Source: Ligustrum vulgare
Lineage: Eukaryota; Streptophyta; Magnoliopsida; Lamiales; Oleaceae
Length of the DNA stretch: 64,000 nt
Assembly (NCBI GenBank): GCA_963555705.1
Contig: OY743168.1
Coordinates: forward strand, 96,760,925-96,824,924
Direction of reading: 5' to 3'
Shown: positions 44,998-58,187 of the stretch, one piece after another
Layout: the number at the start of each line of letters is the position of its first letter
Numbering within the stretch: the stretch's first letter is position 1
Notes under the pieces: model-generated
Database searches by the model: none
What the model saw: only the letters and a program-made list of their open reading frames with translations
What the model was told of the DNA's origin: nothing
Translations under genes and position numbers: made by a program

Positions 44998-46461
44998 GGG
45001 TTAATAGTACAAAACGTTCTTACCTTTGACATGTATTGTACAAAACATCCAAACGTTATAATTTTTGACGTCGAACGTCCCAAACTTTCCATTTTCTTGT
45101 TGGAGACGTCTTTTTCGTTATACTTAACCCTATTTCAACTTTAAATGAGGGACATTTTTGTCCAATTCGATTTTTAATTCATTTCTTAAGGGTAATTGAC
45201 ACAAAACGTCCATACGTTTGACACTCATTGTCGAAAAACGTCCATACGTTAATTTTTTTTGGCGAATAACGTCCATACCTTTAGATTTTCTTGCAGATTA
45301 TTCCTCAAATTTTACTTTTCTTTCAAGTTAGCCATTCCGTATTTGATTTAAATGTTATTGTCTTTAATCGTGTATAACTTTTGATCTACAACTCCGAATT
45401 GCACTCCGTTTTTTGCGTTGAACTCCAAATTCAACCATCTTTCTTATGATTTATCATGTGCTCATTTATTAAATATTTCTTTTTGACTTTTGTGTTGTAG
45501 ATACTTATTTTATTAGAGCATCATTGATTAAAGTAAATTGATTTCTGTAAATTTTATTGAAACAGTGAAATTTTAATTTTAGTATGTGTTCGACGTCCAG
45601 CGGAATTTATAAATTGGATTTATTTGACTCTTTTTTATTTTTTAAGGTAAATTTTTTTGTTAAAGTTTTCTATGTTTAGCCCCCTGTTTGAGCCATATTA
45701 TAATCTCAAATCACTTTTTGAACAACACACAATTTCTTTCTCAAATTCTCAAAAAGTGATTTGAGATTATAATATGGCTCAAACAAGGGTTAAACATACC
45801 AATTTTTAATCGAATATTTTACCTTAAAAAAAGTAAAATAAATCCAATTTAAAAATTTCGTTGGCCGTCAAACACACACTAAAATTAAAATTTCACTGTT
45901 TCAATAAAATTTACAAAAATCAATTTACGTTAATCAATGATACCCTAATAAAATAAGTATCTACAATACAAAAGTCAAAATGAAATATTTAATAAATGAG
46001 AACATGATACATCATAAGAAAAATGGTTGATTTTGGAGTTCAATGCAAAAAACGGAGCGCAATTCGGAGTTGTAGATCAAAAGTTATACACGTTTGAAGA
46101 CAATGACCTTTAAATCAAATACGGAATGACTAAATTGAAAGAAAAATAAAATTTGGGGACTAATTTGCAAGAAAATCTAAACGTAGGGACGTTATTCTCC
46201 CAAAAAATGAATGTATGGACGTTTTTCACAATGAGTGTCAAGCGTAGGGACGTTTTGTGCCAATTACCCTTAAGAAATGAATTTAAAATGGAATTGGACA
46301 AAAATGCCTCTCATTTAACGTTGAAATATGGTTAAATATAACGAAAAGGACTTCTCCAACAAGAAAATGTAAAGGTTGGGACGTTCAGCGTAAAAAATCA
46401 CAACGTTGAGATATTTTACACAATACATGTCAAAAGTAAGGACGTTTTGTGCTATTAATCA
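44998..46461. mobile_element. Foldback MULE-like element (almost complete palindrome)
   Basis: Two inverted arms of about 720 bp (44998-45720 and about 45750-46461) separated by a loop of about 30 bp. Ends are GGGTTAATAGTACAAAACGT and TGATTAATAGCACAAAACGT. The 10-bp sequence ttttatttat flanks both sides (44988-44997 and 46462-46471), fitting a Mutator-type duplication. Arms contain serial 'aaaacgtccntacgtt' motifs. Arm identity is roughly 90% by eye. No transposase. The fragment at 8-170 is a second family member. Confidence 0.85.
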
Positions 46462-46471
46462 TTTTATTTAT

Positions 46472-47258
46472 ATAATATTTGAAATATTATAGAAAGAAGA
46501 AAAAAATTGTCAATGAATATTTAATACCAATTATTTTCCTTAATGACAAAGTTTGAGACTTGTGAGAATTCATCAATGCATAAATTTGATAGATGTCATC
46601 TTCGTTCTCTTCAATATTATTCTTTGTTGTCAGTTGATTTCAATTTCATCGTGCACACTTAGAAATGTATGATTACTATTGGTTTAATTTTTTTATGATA
46701 ATGTTGATATATTTTTCCTTTTTGAAGTATGAGAGTTATAAAATTTTCAGTTGTGGCTTAAAACAGTGTAGTAAGAATCTGGTACCCTACAAATATTAAA
46801 AAGATGACATAATTGTTTAATATTGAAAAGTCATTAAAATAAAAATAGACAAATATAATGGGAAATATCGAATCTTCATTAAAAATTATAAGTTTTAAAA
46901 CTTCCATCGGTACATATATATTTCTATGGAGTCTGTACAGATATTGAAAATTTTTATACTTCAATCTTCATTATGTGCGATCAAATTTTGTAACAATATA
47001 TGGTTAATACTTTTATTTGTGGACAAAATCATTCGATTTATTAAAAATCCAAGTTTGAGAATAAATAATTATATTAATATAATTGTATTCGTATATTTTT
47101 TTTCACTATTTCCTTTACGATAGTGTATTAATATAAATGTATTTGTATTTAATAAGAATAAATAGTAATTTTAAAGAAACAACGGAAAATAAAAATGAGA
47201 ATTAAAAGTTTTATGCTTTATTTTAAAGACTTTTAGTGAGAAAGTAAATAGTTTAAAT
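46472..47258. other. Non-coding stretch between two MULE-type elements
   Basis: AT-rich, no gene or repeat recognised. Confidence 0.5.
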
Positions 47259-48004
47259 TGTAAATGTACAGAATTGTTAACCTGGGCTCGACGCTCTTCC
47301 CTTAATATGAGTGTGGATGACATGGCGGTGGGCCCATCTCATGGATTAATTTTCAATTTGACCGATTTGCTCTTTAACAACCAAAAAAGAAGAAAAGGCT
47401 ATGTGAAATTCTAACTACAATTAATCCTTCTATCTCTTCCCTTATGAAAAAGGTTCTCTCTCTCCTTTAAGAAAAAAGCCCCCAGCTCTCTGTTAAAATT
47501 CATACCTCCCATGAACGCTTTTTAGGAAAAAATTACATATTACAATCCTATAGGAAAAATGGCAAACTTGAAGCTTAGATTATTAAATTTATATTTTTTT
47601 TTAATTTTTTTTTCTAGGTTGTTTGGTCTTGTTTGCTTCGATGGGAATGATGATAATAAAATGCTCTTGGTAAAATCAACTGTGAATAGAAATTTCTGTA
47701 CCAATAAATTGGGATTAATGTGAATACACATTGGGATTAATGGAAACATTATTAAATTTATCACCAATGGTAACAACCAATAAAAATGTAGATTAGATCC
47801 AAGGCTTGAATATGTTAATAAACATTAAGATTAATGGAAATGGTATTAGTTGGACACATTTAGATAGTGCAAATAGTATTAGTTTATTTATCCATTTTAT
47901 ATAATCATGGCTAATTAATATGTAGTTAACATTACTTTTTATCGCGAAATTATAATGAATCTCAAGATTCTGCTGGTTTTTTTTATGTTATCTTATTTTA
48001 GGTC

Positions 48005-49234
48005 ATGGAGGGTGATGATAATATATTTGTTCCTTAAGTGAATGTTGCTGCAATTCCAAAAATTGGACAACAATTTCAAACATTAGATGATGCGTTCAAG
48101 TTTTACAATGACTATGAAAAATTAGGGGGTTTTAGTACTCGAATGACCAACAGTAAGAAGAATAAGGATAAAGATGAGATGATTTGGAAAATGTATGTTT
48201 GCGCGAAGGAAGGTGCTACAGATGAAACATGGCAGATGAAGCAAAAAAATGTTGTGCCGCGAGCAGGGGAAAGAAAGTGGGGACATACAAGATGTAGGTG
48301 TTGTGCCAGATTGACCTTTGTGAAACACCAAATAGAAAAGTTTTGGGTTGTTAGTCATTTTTTGGAGGAGCATAATCACGCACTAGCTAAAGGAGCCCCT
48401 AAGGTGATTATAACTGATCAGGATGCAGCAATTGCAAAGGCTGTGATGAGGTATTTCCTAACTCATTACACAGATTTTGTTTGTGGCATATTTTGAATAA
48501 GGTCTCAGAAAAAATGAGCTCGACACTATACAGAGAACAATATCACAGATTGCTGAATATAATTAACCAATCGGAATCGCCAGAGGAGTTTGAACAACGT
48601 TGGTCTGAATTGATGGGGGAGTTTTGACAATGCTTTGGCACACCAGAGCCATGAAGAAATTGTTGCTAACAACATTGATATCAACGAACAACCTCGTGCT
48701 TTGACATCATTTATGATGGAGAATCAAATGTTGAAGATATATAGAAAGACAATTTTCTTGTTGTTTCAAGTGGAGTTAGAGCAAAGCACCAATTATATTT
48801 GGTCAAAACAATTATCCACGGATTCAACAAAAGTTTATGTACTGGAGCGATTCGAACATGGGCAAGCCTATGACAGACAACATAAGGTGACATATTTTAC
48901 GACTACTAAATTCATGACATGTACTTGTCAATTGTTTGACTTTTATGGTTACCCATGTCATCATGTACTTGCATTGATGAAAGTTAAACAAGTGATGTTG
49001 TTGCCGGATATATATAGTCTCTGTCGTTGGACAAAGAACGCAAAATCCAAACTCATCTACAAAAATGTAGCGGATTCGACACATGGAAAGTCATTAATTA
49101 AGAGGCATGGAATGTTGGGGCACAAAGCCTCAGAGTTGGTGGATGAAGGCTCGTTAACCGAAGCTCGTACCCACATTTACAAACTACACATGGTCAGGCA
49201 TTGTTTACTACAGTGGACGAAGACATTATGCTGA
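48005..49234 (+). pseudogene. FAR1-related MULE transposase, internally deleted
   Basis: Starts MEGDDNIFVP at 48005 but meets TAA at 48035-48037; the frame then continues IPKIGQQFQTLDDAFKFYND. The FAR1 DNA-binding domain is complete: KMYVCAKEGAT, RCCARLTF, FWVVSHFLEEHNHAL. It is followed directly by APKVIITDQDAAIAKAV, so most of the DDE (MULE) domain between is deleted. A frameshift near 48470 precedes HRFCLWHILNKVSEKM, a TGA precedes 48635, and the last frame keeps the SWIM zinc finger (CTCQLFDFYGYPCHHVLALM). Host FAR1/FHY3 light-signalling factors arose from this type of transposase. No catalytic activity expected. Confidence 0.85.
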
Positions 49235-49376
49235 CCCTGAACAAAATTCCTAAAGGAGGTTGTGATAAGAATTTGAACACGAGTCTCAAAAATTCACAAC
49301 ATAATTTTTTAGATATGTTTCCCGTAACATCATTCAGCCACAACATGTTCACAATAGACAATGCACTTTAACACTA

Positions 49377-49842
49377 GTAAGGGCCCTGAAATTCCTCATA
49401 TTGAACTGATGACAAAATTTTATGACTCCCCTTTAAGTCCTTTTTAGTTTGTTTCATGATTAATTTTCGGAAAAAGAATTTACAGAAGGCATAAGATTAA
49501 GAAAACAAAAACGAATTTCTAGCAGATGAACACGCTAAAGGAAACCTAAACGGTTGAAAAATAACATCTTTAAGGATACTTAAGTGTCAAGTTGATGCCA
49601 TCAAAATCATTAGAAGGCGGAAAATAAATATGCATTGTGAGTTTACATCCATAATCTCGGTTGAAAATCTCATTGGTTTCATTCTTTTCCAAATACTGAC
49701 ATGGAGAATAACATAAATAATTACCAAAAACGAAGTTTTACCATAATAACAAATGGGATTCAAGAAGTGCATTCTGTGACTGTATCAGAAACTAATAAAC
49801 AGGCATGAGAGCATTGTTCTTCAGGAATTTCAGGGCCCGTAC
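49377..49842. repeat. Inverted-repeat-flanked insert in the FAR1 MULE
   Basis: 'gtaagggccctgaaattcct' (49377-49396) and the inverted 'gtacgggccctgaaattcct' (49823-49842) enclose about 425 bp of gene-free DNA downstream of the transposase. It could be a MITE with a 3-bp gta duplication, or a second inverted repeat belonging to the MULE itself. Confidence 0.5.
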
Positions 49843-50338
49843 CAGTTCAAATAGGACAAAATAAATCGATAATTTTCGGGAAAAAATCCACAAATACATG
49901 GTATTAATTTCAAACATTGCAAAAAAATCACTAATTTTCGGTAAAAAAATGGACAGCTAGATGGGAATAATTTCAAATCTAACATCAGCAAGTCGAGATC
50001 TGATACTCTCAAAGTAGTTGGAAAATATTGGAGCTCCATCCCCTAAACCCAGATGGCTACGTTCGTTTTAAAAGAGAGAGCTGGGGGTGTGTTTTTGGGA
50101 ACAGATTTGAGCTTGGGACGTTTTTCTTAAAGGAGAGAGAGAACCTTTTTTCATAAGGGAAGAGAGAGAGAATTAATTGTAGTCAGAATTTCAAATGTCA
50201 TTTTCTTCTTTTTTGGTTGTCAAAGAACAAACTGGTCAAATTGAAAATTAATCCATGAGATCGGCCCATCGCCATGTCATCCATGCTCATATTAAGGGAA
50301 GAGCGTCGTGCCCAGGTGAACAATTCTGTGTAAATGTA

Positions 50339-52389
50339 TTGTGATTAATGTCGTTGTTGATAAAATGGAAAAAAAATAATATTAAAAAATAATTATTCAT
50401 TAATTAACATTAATGGGTAAATATGAAAATATAAAAAAGTTGTAAGGTAAAAATGTTCAAAAAAGTTTCTCCCCTTTAGCCATTTTTAGAAGTTGTATAT
50501 ATATATATAGATATCACCCAATTTCTATGCGTGAAATTGAGTTCGCAATAACAGATAACGATAAGCTTATATAATTGTTATGTTGATTATATATTATATC
50601 TAATCAATAAACATTTTTTTTTTGTGATCGGTTATATTATCTATCTAATCAATAAGTCTCTCCTTTTTTCTAAATATGATGATTGAGAATGTCTTGTTGG
50701 ACATTATGATTTTTTTTACCTTACAGACTTGTATTGTAACATTGTCGTGATTTTTATTTTGTAATAATTTAGCCTAAAAAGATAGACAAAATAACTATAT
50801 TGTAATTTTAACGAGATTTTGTTTTGATTTATTTAGTTTGTTTAGATTTATTGTCAATAAAGTACAAGTATATATCGAAATCAATAGATTGGTAGCAAAA
50901 AATAAATAGTGAAATTAAAGATTTAAAATCGGATCAAATCGTTTGAAATGATATGATTTATGTTTGAGTTTTTTCTAAAATCAATTTAAATGATTTGGTT
51001 TGAAAATCCGTCAAAAGTTGATCGGACAGTTTGCACATCCAGGTCAATCATAACATTATCGATTGATAGATCCACGACGCGCTCCAACATTTCTGTAATT
51101 CCCAAAAAGTTATGAATAGATTTTACAAGCCCACAATTATAGTGTCATGAATCAATGTTTGTGAGGAGATTATTTCTATATTATGATAGTTTAAATTGCT
51201 CGTCAACGTTTGTTTAAATCTCTACTTATGAATCAAATGTGCAGTAACGGATTGACAAATTAAAAGATCAGTACTCTGTCCAATTGAAATTTTCGCCCAT
51301 GTGAGTGACGTGTCAAACATGTGGCAATAATGGGATACAAATAGCATGGCTTCAATTGGAGTTTAGTGGGATGAAAATAATATTTAGTCCATGTTTGGTT
51401 CTAAAACAGTTTATTAAAATATAAGTTAAAATCAATAATTAACTTTAATCACATATTTTATATGATTTACAATTTTTTAACTACACATTCAGTTAGTTTT
51501 TAGAATTGTTTAGAAAATCGAAAATCGATTCGAACCGGAAAAAGTAATGGGTCAAGGGTCAAAATGTCTGACCGGGTCGAACCAGTTTCAATTAAAACAT
51601 AAAAAATTATACCAAAAACCCCACAATTTTCTGAAAAACATGTTATTTTACGAATAAACTAATATTTACTCATTTAGAAGATAAAATTATAAACAAAAGT
51701 AGCTTAAAACAATTAGAAAAAAAAAAATTAAAAAAAAAATTGAAAACCAGGTTAAAAAACCCGATTGGTTCACGATTGAACTGGCATGTTTTTCAATTTT
51801 TAGCCTTTTTTTACCAGCCGATTTTTTAGGTCAATTGGACCAATTTTTCGGCCGGTTCCTAGTTGAACTCGTCAGTCCGATCCAATTTTCTTAATATTGG
51901 TTTTTATTGAAATTTACTAAAAATTTAAAAGTGGAACAAACTCACTTAACAATGTACAATTTGTGTGTTGGTGGCCATTGACACTCACACATGCCTCGAG
52001 CCATAAGCCTCAAGAGCTGGGTATCAACAACACTACCTTTTTTTTTTTTTTAATTTATAGTTCCAGCAATCCACGTTTTCAAAAAAATAAATAAATAAAT
52101 AAATAAAACCATCATTCCACCATTATCTATATATTTTATACTACTAAAAATGACCATGAGGGAGAAATACTTTTTGATATTTCTATATATTTTTTAAATT
52201 TACATGTTAGCCCTTCCACGTTTTCGTAAAAAATAAAAAATAAAAAAAATCCATTATCACCACCACCGACCATCAATTGTCACCAACACAACAACCACCT
52301 AACCCCACTCCACCACAACAACCTAGAACACCAACACTATAGCCAGCATGATCACTGTCACCATTACTACACACATACTACCATTAGTA
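50339..52389. other. Non-coding stretch
   Basis: No gene seen. 51500-51900 is a GC-richer patch with 'cgaaccgg', 'gaccgggtcgaacc' and 'ttttcggccggttcc' motifs, of the kind found at hAT-like element ends, but its borders could not be fixed. 52250-52390 is an ACC/CAA-rich low-complexity tract that resumes at 53180-53280. Confidence 0.4.
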
Positions 52390-53175
52390 GTGAACATGGT
52401 TTAATTTGGACAGTTTGTAGCAAAATTTCAAATCAAACCATACAATTTCATTTCCTAAACCAAATCAAACCATTCTTTGTAATTTGATGCTGTTTAAAAC
52501 CGCGATCTGCAATCAAATAAATTAGTAAATCACAAATCAAAGCACATTCTTGTACGATAATGCAATAATGAATTAATGATTAATCTATCAATAGCAAAGA
52601 TCACAGATACACAATCGATGTACAACATTGGGTGAAGGATCAACACCATTTTTGTGGTTGATAACTAAGAAATATCCACCAATCATTGCGTAGATTATGT
52701 TAGAAGGTATTCTTGGAATTTTTTCGAGATGCAACTCACATTTTAATTTTTTGCAGCATTCAGTAGTTCTAGTTGAGAATGCGGTTGGACTGCTTATAGG
52801 ATGATCAAATAGACATAAATTAGAACATGACTTTGTTCTTGAAAAATTTCCACATTTTTTACAATTGACAGATGCTAGAAATCTTTCAAGAACACGTCCA
52901 AATTTTGATAAAGGTTATTCTATGACTCATTTATACCAAAAAAGAAATCAAAACAACACTAAAAATGACTTAAAGGTTTTAATAACAATTTGAATTTGAT
53001 AAGCTATTTCTGCACTATTTCTTTATTTTTTATAATTTGTTTAAAAATTGAAGGGCTACGGTTTGAAACCACGATTTTGACAATTGAAATCTAAACCAAA
53101 CAATTTCACATTTGAAATCGAACTAAACCAAACCATTTGTTGTGGTTTGGTTATATTTGACGATTTATTTATTCA
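52390..53175. mobile_element. Possible non-autonomous TIR insert in an ACC-rich tract
   Basis: Interrupts the ACC-rich low-complexity sequence. Starts 'tagtgaacatggtttaattt' and ends '..tttggttatatttgacgatttatttattcaccctta', weakly inverted. 'aaaccaaa..caaacc' and its complement recur inside. No target duplication could be found, so this is tentative. Confidence 0.35.
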
Positions 53176-53494
53176 CCCTTAACCACCGTCACCACCTCCA
53201 ATCAACCACAATTTCACCAACTACAACCACCTGCAATTCACTGGGCCATCTGCAAACCTAAAAGATCAACACCACCCTAAAACTGTTGCTGCTGCGCAGT
53301 ACAATGAGTGCTGCTTAGTAACACCGGAGCGATAGCGACGATGAGCGAGCACACCGCAGCGATCACCAAGAACAGCGATGATGTGCACTGCCACTTCAAT
53401 AGCCATAATCACCACCATGACCTCCACCTCCATAGACATGGTCACGTACGCCCTCCTTAGCCACTTGCCACCGCCATAACCTCCCTCATGGCGG

Positions 53495-54147
53495 CTATGT
53501 AGCATGGAAACGAAAACGGGAAATGAAACGAAAACGAAAAGAGAAACGGAAAACGTGATTTTTGAAAAATGTAAGAAAAATACTGCAATCAAATAATTAT
53601 AAGATTACTAAAACCAAATTACTAGAACTAAATTTACTCAAATGCATTATTGCTATCAATATTTATAACGTCATCACCGGTGTCAATGTTTATAGAAATA
53701 TTAATATGATCATTGAATAACATGACCTCCAATATCTTCGAAAGAGACAAATTGATATTCAACTTTAAGCTACACTTTAGTTTTCATTGACATGGTATTG
53801 TGAACTTCTTCTTGATAGAAAACTTAGTTATTGTGAAAAAAAACAAAATCTTCAACAAATTTTGGTGTGAATTTGTTTCTTTCATCAAAAGTTAATAGTT
53901 AGTTTCGATGATTATTTATTTTTTGAGTGAAATATGGTAAAAAAAACAAGGTAAAATTTTCTTGAAGAGTCCAAGAAGTTTCTTAAAAGTTTTCTAAAGT
54001 TTCCATTGAGTTTCTAAAATTAATTAAAAAATAGGCAACTCTTTTTCGAGTTTCCGTGAAGTTTCCAAGAATTTTCGAGAGTTTCCAAGTTTCTGAAGCG
54101 TTTCCGAAACGAAATACTTGGTCTGTAGAAGTTTCCGTGCTTCCTAG
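53495..54147. mobile_element. hAT-like non-autonomous element with perfect 8-bp TSD
   Basis: Terminal repeats 'ctatgtagcatggaaacg' and inverted 'ctaggaagcacggaaact'. The 8-bp duplication catggcgg is exact (53487-53494 and 54148-54155). Subterminal regions contain many 'gaaac' and 'gtttcc' repeats in opposite orientation, candidate transposase-binding sites. The AT-rich core has no coding sequence. Confidence 0.85.
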
Positions 54148-54155
54148 CATGGCGG

Positions 54156-55603
54156 TCATAGCCTCCACCGCCTAGTTCCCTCATCTTCTCCTTCCAACAT
54201 CCATTCTAAGCGAGCTCTGCCATTCACGCACCCCACCACCTCATCTGGTTCATAATCTGCTTGTTTTATGTCTTTCGTTGACGATGCAAGTAGATCGTAG
54301 TCAAGGATGTGGGAGATAGGTTATGGTTGGGTGGGTTTCTATATTACAAAATAGGGGATGATTAGAGTAGGAATGGTACAGTATGGGTAATGGGAGTTTT
54401 ATGGTTAGATTGATTGATTTAATTTTTAATATTATTATTATGATTAAATAAATGATTTAAAGCCTTATTTTTGGATGAAAAATTCTAAACCTGGTTTTTA
54501 GATTGAGAATAAAAATGTAGGGCCGTGTCTGATTTATTTTTATTTGGGGTCTTCACACTGATGTCTCCTAATGAAACTTGTTTTTGCTGTTTGCAATACT
54601 AAATATTTTAACTGCAAATATACCATCTTCAAAACAATTAATTGTAAAAATATAACCCATGTATTAGTAACTAATTAAGGAAAATATTAAAATTGAAAAA
54701 AAAAAAAAAAATCAGTTACAACCGCAATAATCGTAATTGAAACTAAAGGCAATCACCATTTAATTAATTACCAAATCAGTATGTGACACTAATCCAGGCA
54801 TCATTTTTGAAAATTCAGAGACAGAGTTCCCAGCCGTCTGTAGATAGAGAATCCTCGCTGTGAAATTAATCCATTCATCGTTTTTGAATTTCGTTGACAT
54901 AGTATCACTCGTCTTCTATTGTCAAGTAAATTGATCATTACAATCATTGATTTGGATCAAAAGAGAAAATGCATTGATTCGGAAATCATCATTCAACGCA
55001 AAATAGCGGATTGACATACTATTGAACGTGATCTGGTAAAGAAGGAGTGGAACTTTTATTTTTCTGAAAATTCAAGGTTCAGGATGGATCAGACATTGCT
55101 TATCCAGTGATTTATTCAATTCGATATGGTATTGCAACAATCATTAATATCAGATGAAGAACGTGTTGCTGGTAGCTTGTAAATATTTTTTCAGTAGTAA
55201 GCATTGAAGATCGTTGGCAGTAACAGTTCAAAGAAGCATTAACTTGTAGAAAGAAGAACTCCATTTGTCCTGACAGAGTATCGGTATGTCTTTCTGGATT
55301 AGTCATTGTATTCACCAGTAAAAAGATAATTTTGATTTACGTTGAAAATCAAAGGAAAGATTAATACTGTTCAACAGTTTAAAGTTTTCTTAATGAATTA
55401 GATTTTCTTCATAACACTATTGACAAGAATCATGTATTATACCAATTGCCAAATACTTACATAAATGATTTTTCCGATCTATTTATTTAACCTTATTTCT
55501 TTAAATGTTAAAAGTATATGTAAAAATAAATTGTAATTAAATATAAATGTTCAACACTATAACTCATTCCGTAATGTTTTATTTCATATCATTTACCAGA
55601 AAA
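54156..55603. other. Upstream flank of the large MULE transposase
   Basis: No gene seen. It should contain the left terminal inverted repeat of the ULP-carrying MULE, but with the partner terminus outside the window it cannot be located. A poly(A) run lies near 54696-54710. Confidence 0.4.
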
Positions 55604-58187
55604 ATGTCGACTGTTAATGTATTTCTACATTTTGGAGGTGTGTGGGATGATGCAAACAAATATAATAATTTCTGTGTTAGCGGAATAATTGTGCCAGTAG
55701 ACTGTACCCATAATAAACTAGTTGAACTGGTAGCTAGTCGACGGGGCAAGGATGTAGGGGAAAATAACTTCAAGTTGCAGTATCAAGTTTTTGATCAGGG
55801 TCCTCGGATATCAATATGTGATGATTCCGCAGTTGAATTTTATCTGGATTTTAAGAAGGGGGAGAATGATAAGAGGTGTTACCCAATATGTGTTGATGTT
55901 GAAGAATTGCATTCTAGTTCGTTGGAAATACAAAACGCTGTATTGTGTCCCGCGGATACTGGTAGGAACCTTTCTCATGGATCGAGAGCGATTTGTAATG
56001 AAGATTATGATGATATAGGATATAGTGTATTGGATGAATACCCCACCTTGGAAGATATGGGGATGGAGTTGGCTGAGCATGTGAAAATGAAAAGTGACGA
56101 TGCTGAAAATGAATTTCATACCGTGATAACAAGTCCTAGTGTTGGTGGGGTTACTAAGAGTGGTGTCTTCAAAACGAAGGATTTGCTTGTCACTAGCGTG
56201 TCGTTGTTGGCAATTGAAAAACGTTTTCAATACCGTGTGACAAAGTCCGACAGTAAGTTTTATTGGGTGAAATGTATCGGAGAGGGGTGCACATGGAACC
56301 TAAAGTCATCGAGAACGGGTTGCAATGGTAACTTCAAAATAAGGGATATAAATGTCAATCATACATGTTCATTCGAGCCAGCCATTGTGCATCACCAACA
56401 GGCAAGTAGTATTCTAATTGTAAATTGTGTAAAACATAAGTTTCTTTCTGCAAAAAGAATCTATACACCTCACGATATAATTGATGACATGCAACATAAA
56501 TATGGCATATTGGTGAGTTATGATAAGGCTTGGCGTGCCCGGGATCACGCAATACGTATGATTCGAGGAGATCCACATGACTCGTATGGTAATCTACCTT
56601 CATATATGCATAGATTAGAAGTTTCCAATCCAGGTTCTGTAACTAGGATAAAGGTCGATTCTGGAGGCAGATTTGTATCAAGCTTTGTAGCATTGGGGGC
56701 GTCTATAGTGGGATGGAAGCACTGCAAACCAGTGATTGTAGTTGATGGGAATCTCTTAACAAGTAAACATGGAGGTACATTATTCACCGCTTGCACACAA
56801 GATGCAAACAATAATATATTTATATTAGGATTTGGTGTGGGGGATTCGGAGAACAATGATGCGTGGGGGTGGTTCTTATCAAAAGTGAAGGAAGTTTAAG
56901 GTGATCGGGATGATTTGTGCATCGTATCTGATCGTCATCGCAGTATATCTAACGCGGTTGATCTAGTTTTTCCGGAAGCATTTCATGCAGCATGTACCTA
57001 TCACTAGCTACAAAATTTAAAGAAAGAGTTTGGAAAGCAAGGTAAAGGTATGAGACATCCATTCATCGCTGCTTCGAGGACTTACACTGTAGCTGAATTT
57101 GATATCCATATGATGAGACTTGATGCTATAGACCCTGGCATCCGGGGATACTTGGTAATCTTTAAATCAACTATTTGTATTTTGGTGTAACTCGTTTTCC
57201 CTAATATATGTACATAATTTAACGAAATTTAAATGCAGGAGGATGTTGGATTTGAGAGATGGTCACGATCACACATGACGAAAGATAGATACTCCACTAT
57301 GACGTCCAACATTGCAGAGTCTGTCAACTCAGCGATTAAGTATGCTAAGAATTATCCCATCGAGGCACTCTTTAAGTGCTTGAGATGCACAATACAAAAG
57401 TGGTTTTCTCAAAATTTAAAGGATGCTATGTCAACCTTTACGAGCCTTGGTAGTCGGCATGACACCAAGTTGAAAGAAATGATATACAGGTCAAGGCGAT
57501 TGCGGGTTAGATGAGTTGAAACTAATTATATTTATTATTGTAAATCGAATATAGAGCCTAATTTAATATCTTTTGTATATTGAAATTATTAAGTATATTA
57601 AAAATATTGATATCATATCGTTATTGTATCAAATTTTTATGTAGGTCCACCCTTCAAGTGACACAATTTTCCAAGTGAACGATGATACGTCAGCGTACGT
57701 GGTGGACATGGAGCAAAGGATATGTTCATGCAGACGGTTCCAACTCGACCATATCCCCTGTGCGCATGCAGTAGCTGTGATCTCTTTGAGAAACTACAGC
57801 ACATCAGAGTACTGTTCAAAATATTTTAGCAAGGAAGCGTACATGGCGGCATATAGTGAACCTGTTTACCCCCTTGGTAATAAGGATGAATGGAATGTAC
57901 CGGATGAGGTGAATGAAAAGATTGTTGTATCACCAGTGTCTAGGCGTACACCTGGAACACCGAGAGAAAGTAGATTCAGATCTTATCTCGAGTACAAGAA
58001 GAGAACCCGATGTGGAAAATGTGATGATTTTGGGCATAACAGTAGGACTTGCCGGAACCCCACTTCTTCGAGATATGTAAAGAAAAAAAAAGAGAGAACA
58101 TCTCAAACAGGAAAATGTATTAAATTACGGTACAAAATGAATCTTTTGGATGAATGTTTATTTTATTTAATTTTTTTATCAAATTGA
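55604..58187 (+). pseudogene. MuDR-type MULE transposase (mudrA-like)
   Basis: Start chosen at Met 55604 (MSTVNVFLHFGGVWDD), the usual N-terminus of this family. The zinc-binding MuDR DNA-binding domain is visible (CIGEGCTWNL...INVNHTC). The MULE catalytic domain has VIVVDGNLLTSKHGGTL and CIVSDRHRSISNAV (catalytic Asp residues). Introns are inferred at 57155-57238 and 57506-57644. The last exon carries the SWIM finger CSCRRFQLDHIPCAHAVAV and a CCHC knuckle (CGKCDDFGHNSRTC). Two in-frame stops, TAA at 56897-56899 and TAG at 57005-57007, inactivate it; otherwise the sequence is well kept. It faces the ULP1-like gene at 63.9-60.6 kb. Confidence 0.88.

Larger units (their letters stand above)
47269..50328 (+). 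mobile_element. FAR1-type MULE, 3.06 kb
   Basis: Terminal inverted repeats of about 250 bp: left 'cagaattgttaacctgggct' and inverted right 'cagaattgttcacctgggca', then shared 'cgacgctcttcccttaatat' and 'attaattttcaatttgacc'. A perfect 10-bp target duplication tgtaaatgta flanks it (47259-47268 and 50329-50338). It encodes a plus-strand FAR1-related transposase with a large internal deletion. The duplication and TIRs are well kept, so the insertion is not very old. Confidence 0.93.

Noticed and set aside
52390..53175. Firm hAT annotation for the insert in the ACC-rich tract
   Set aside because: No matching 8-bp flanks and only weakly inverted ends; listed as tentative.
53266..53592. 108-codon minus-strand frame
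   Set aside because: Composition reflects an ACC-rich tract and the end of a hAT-like insert crosses it.
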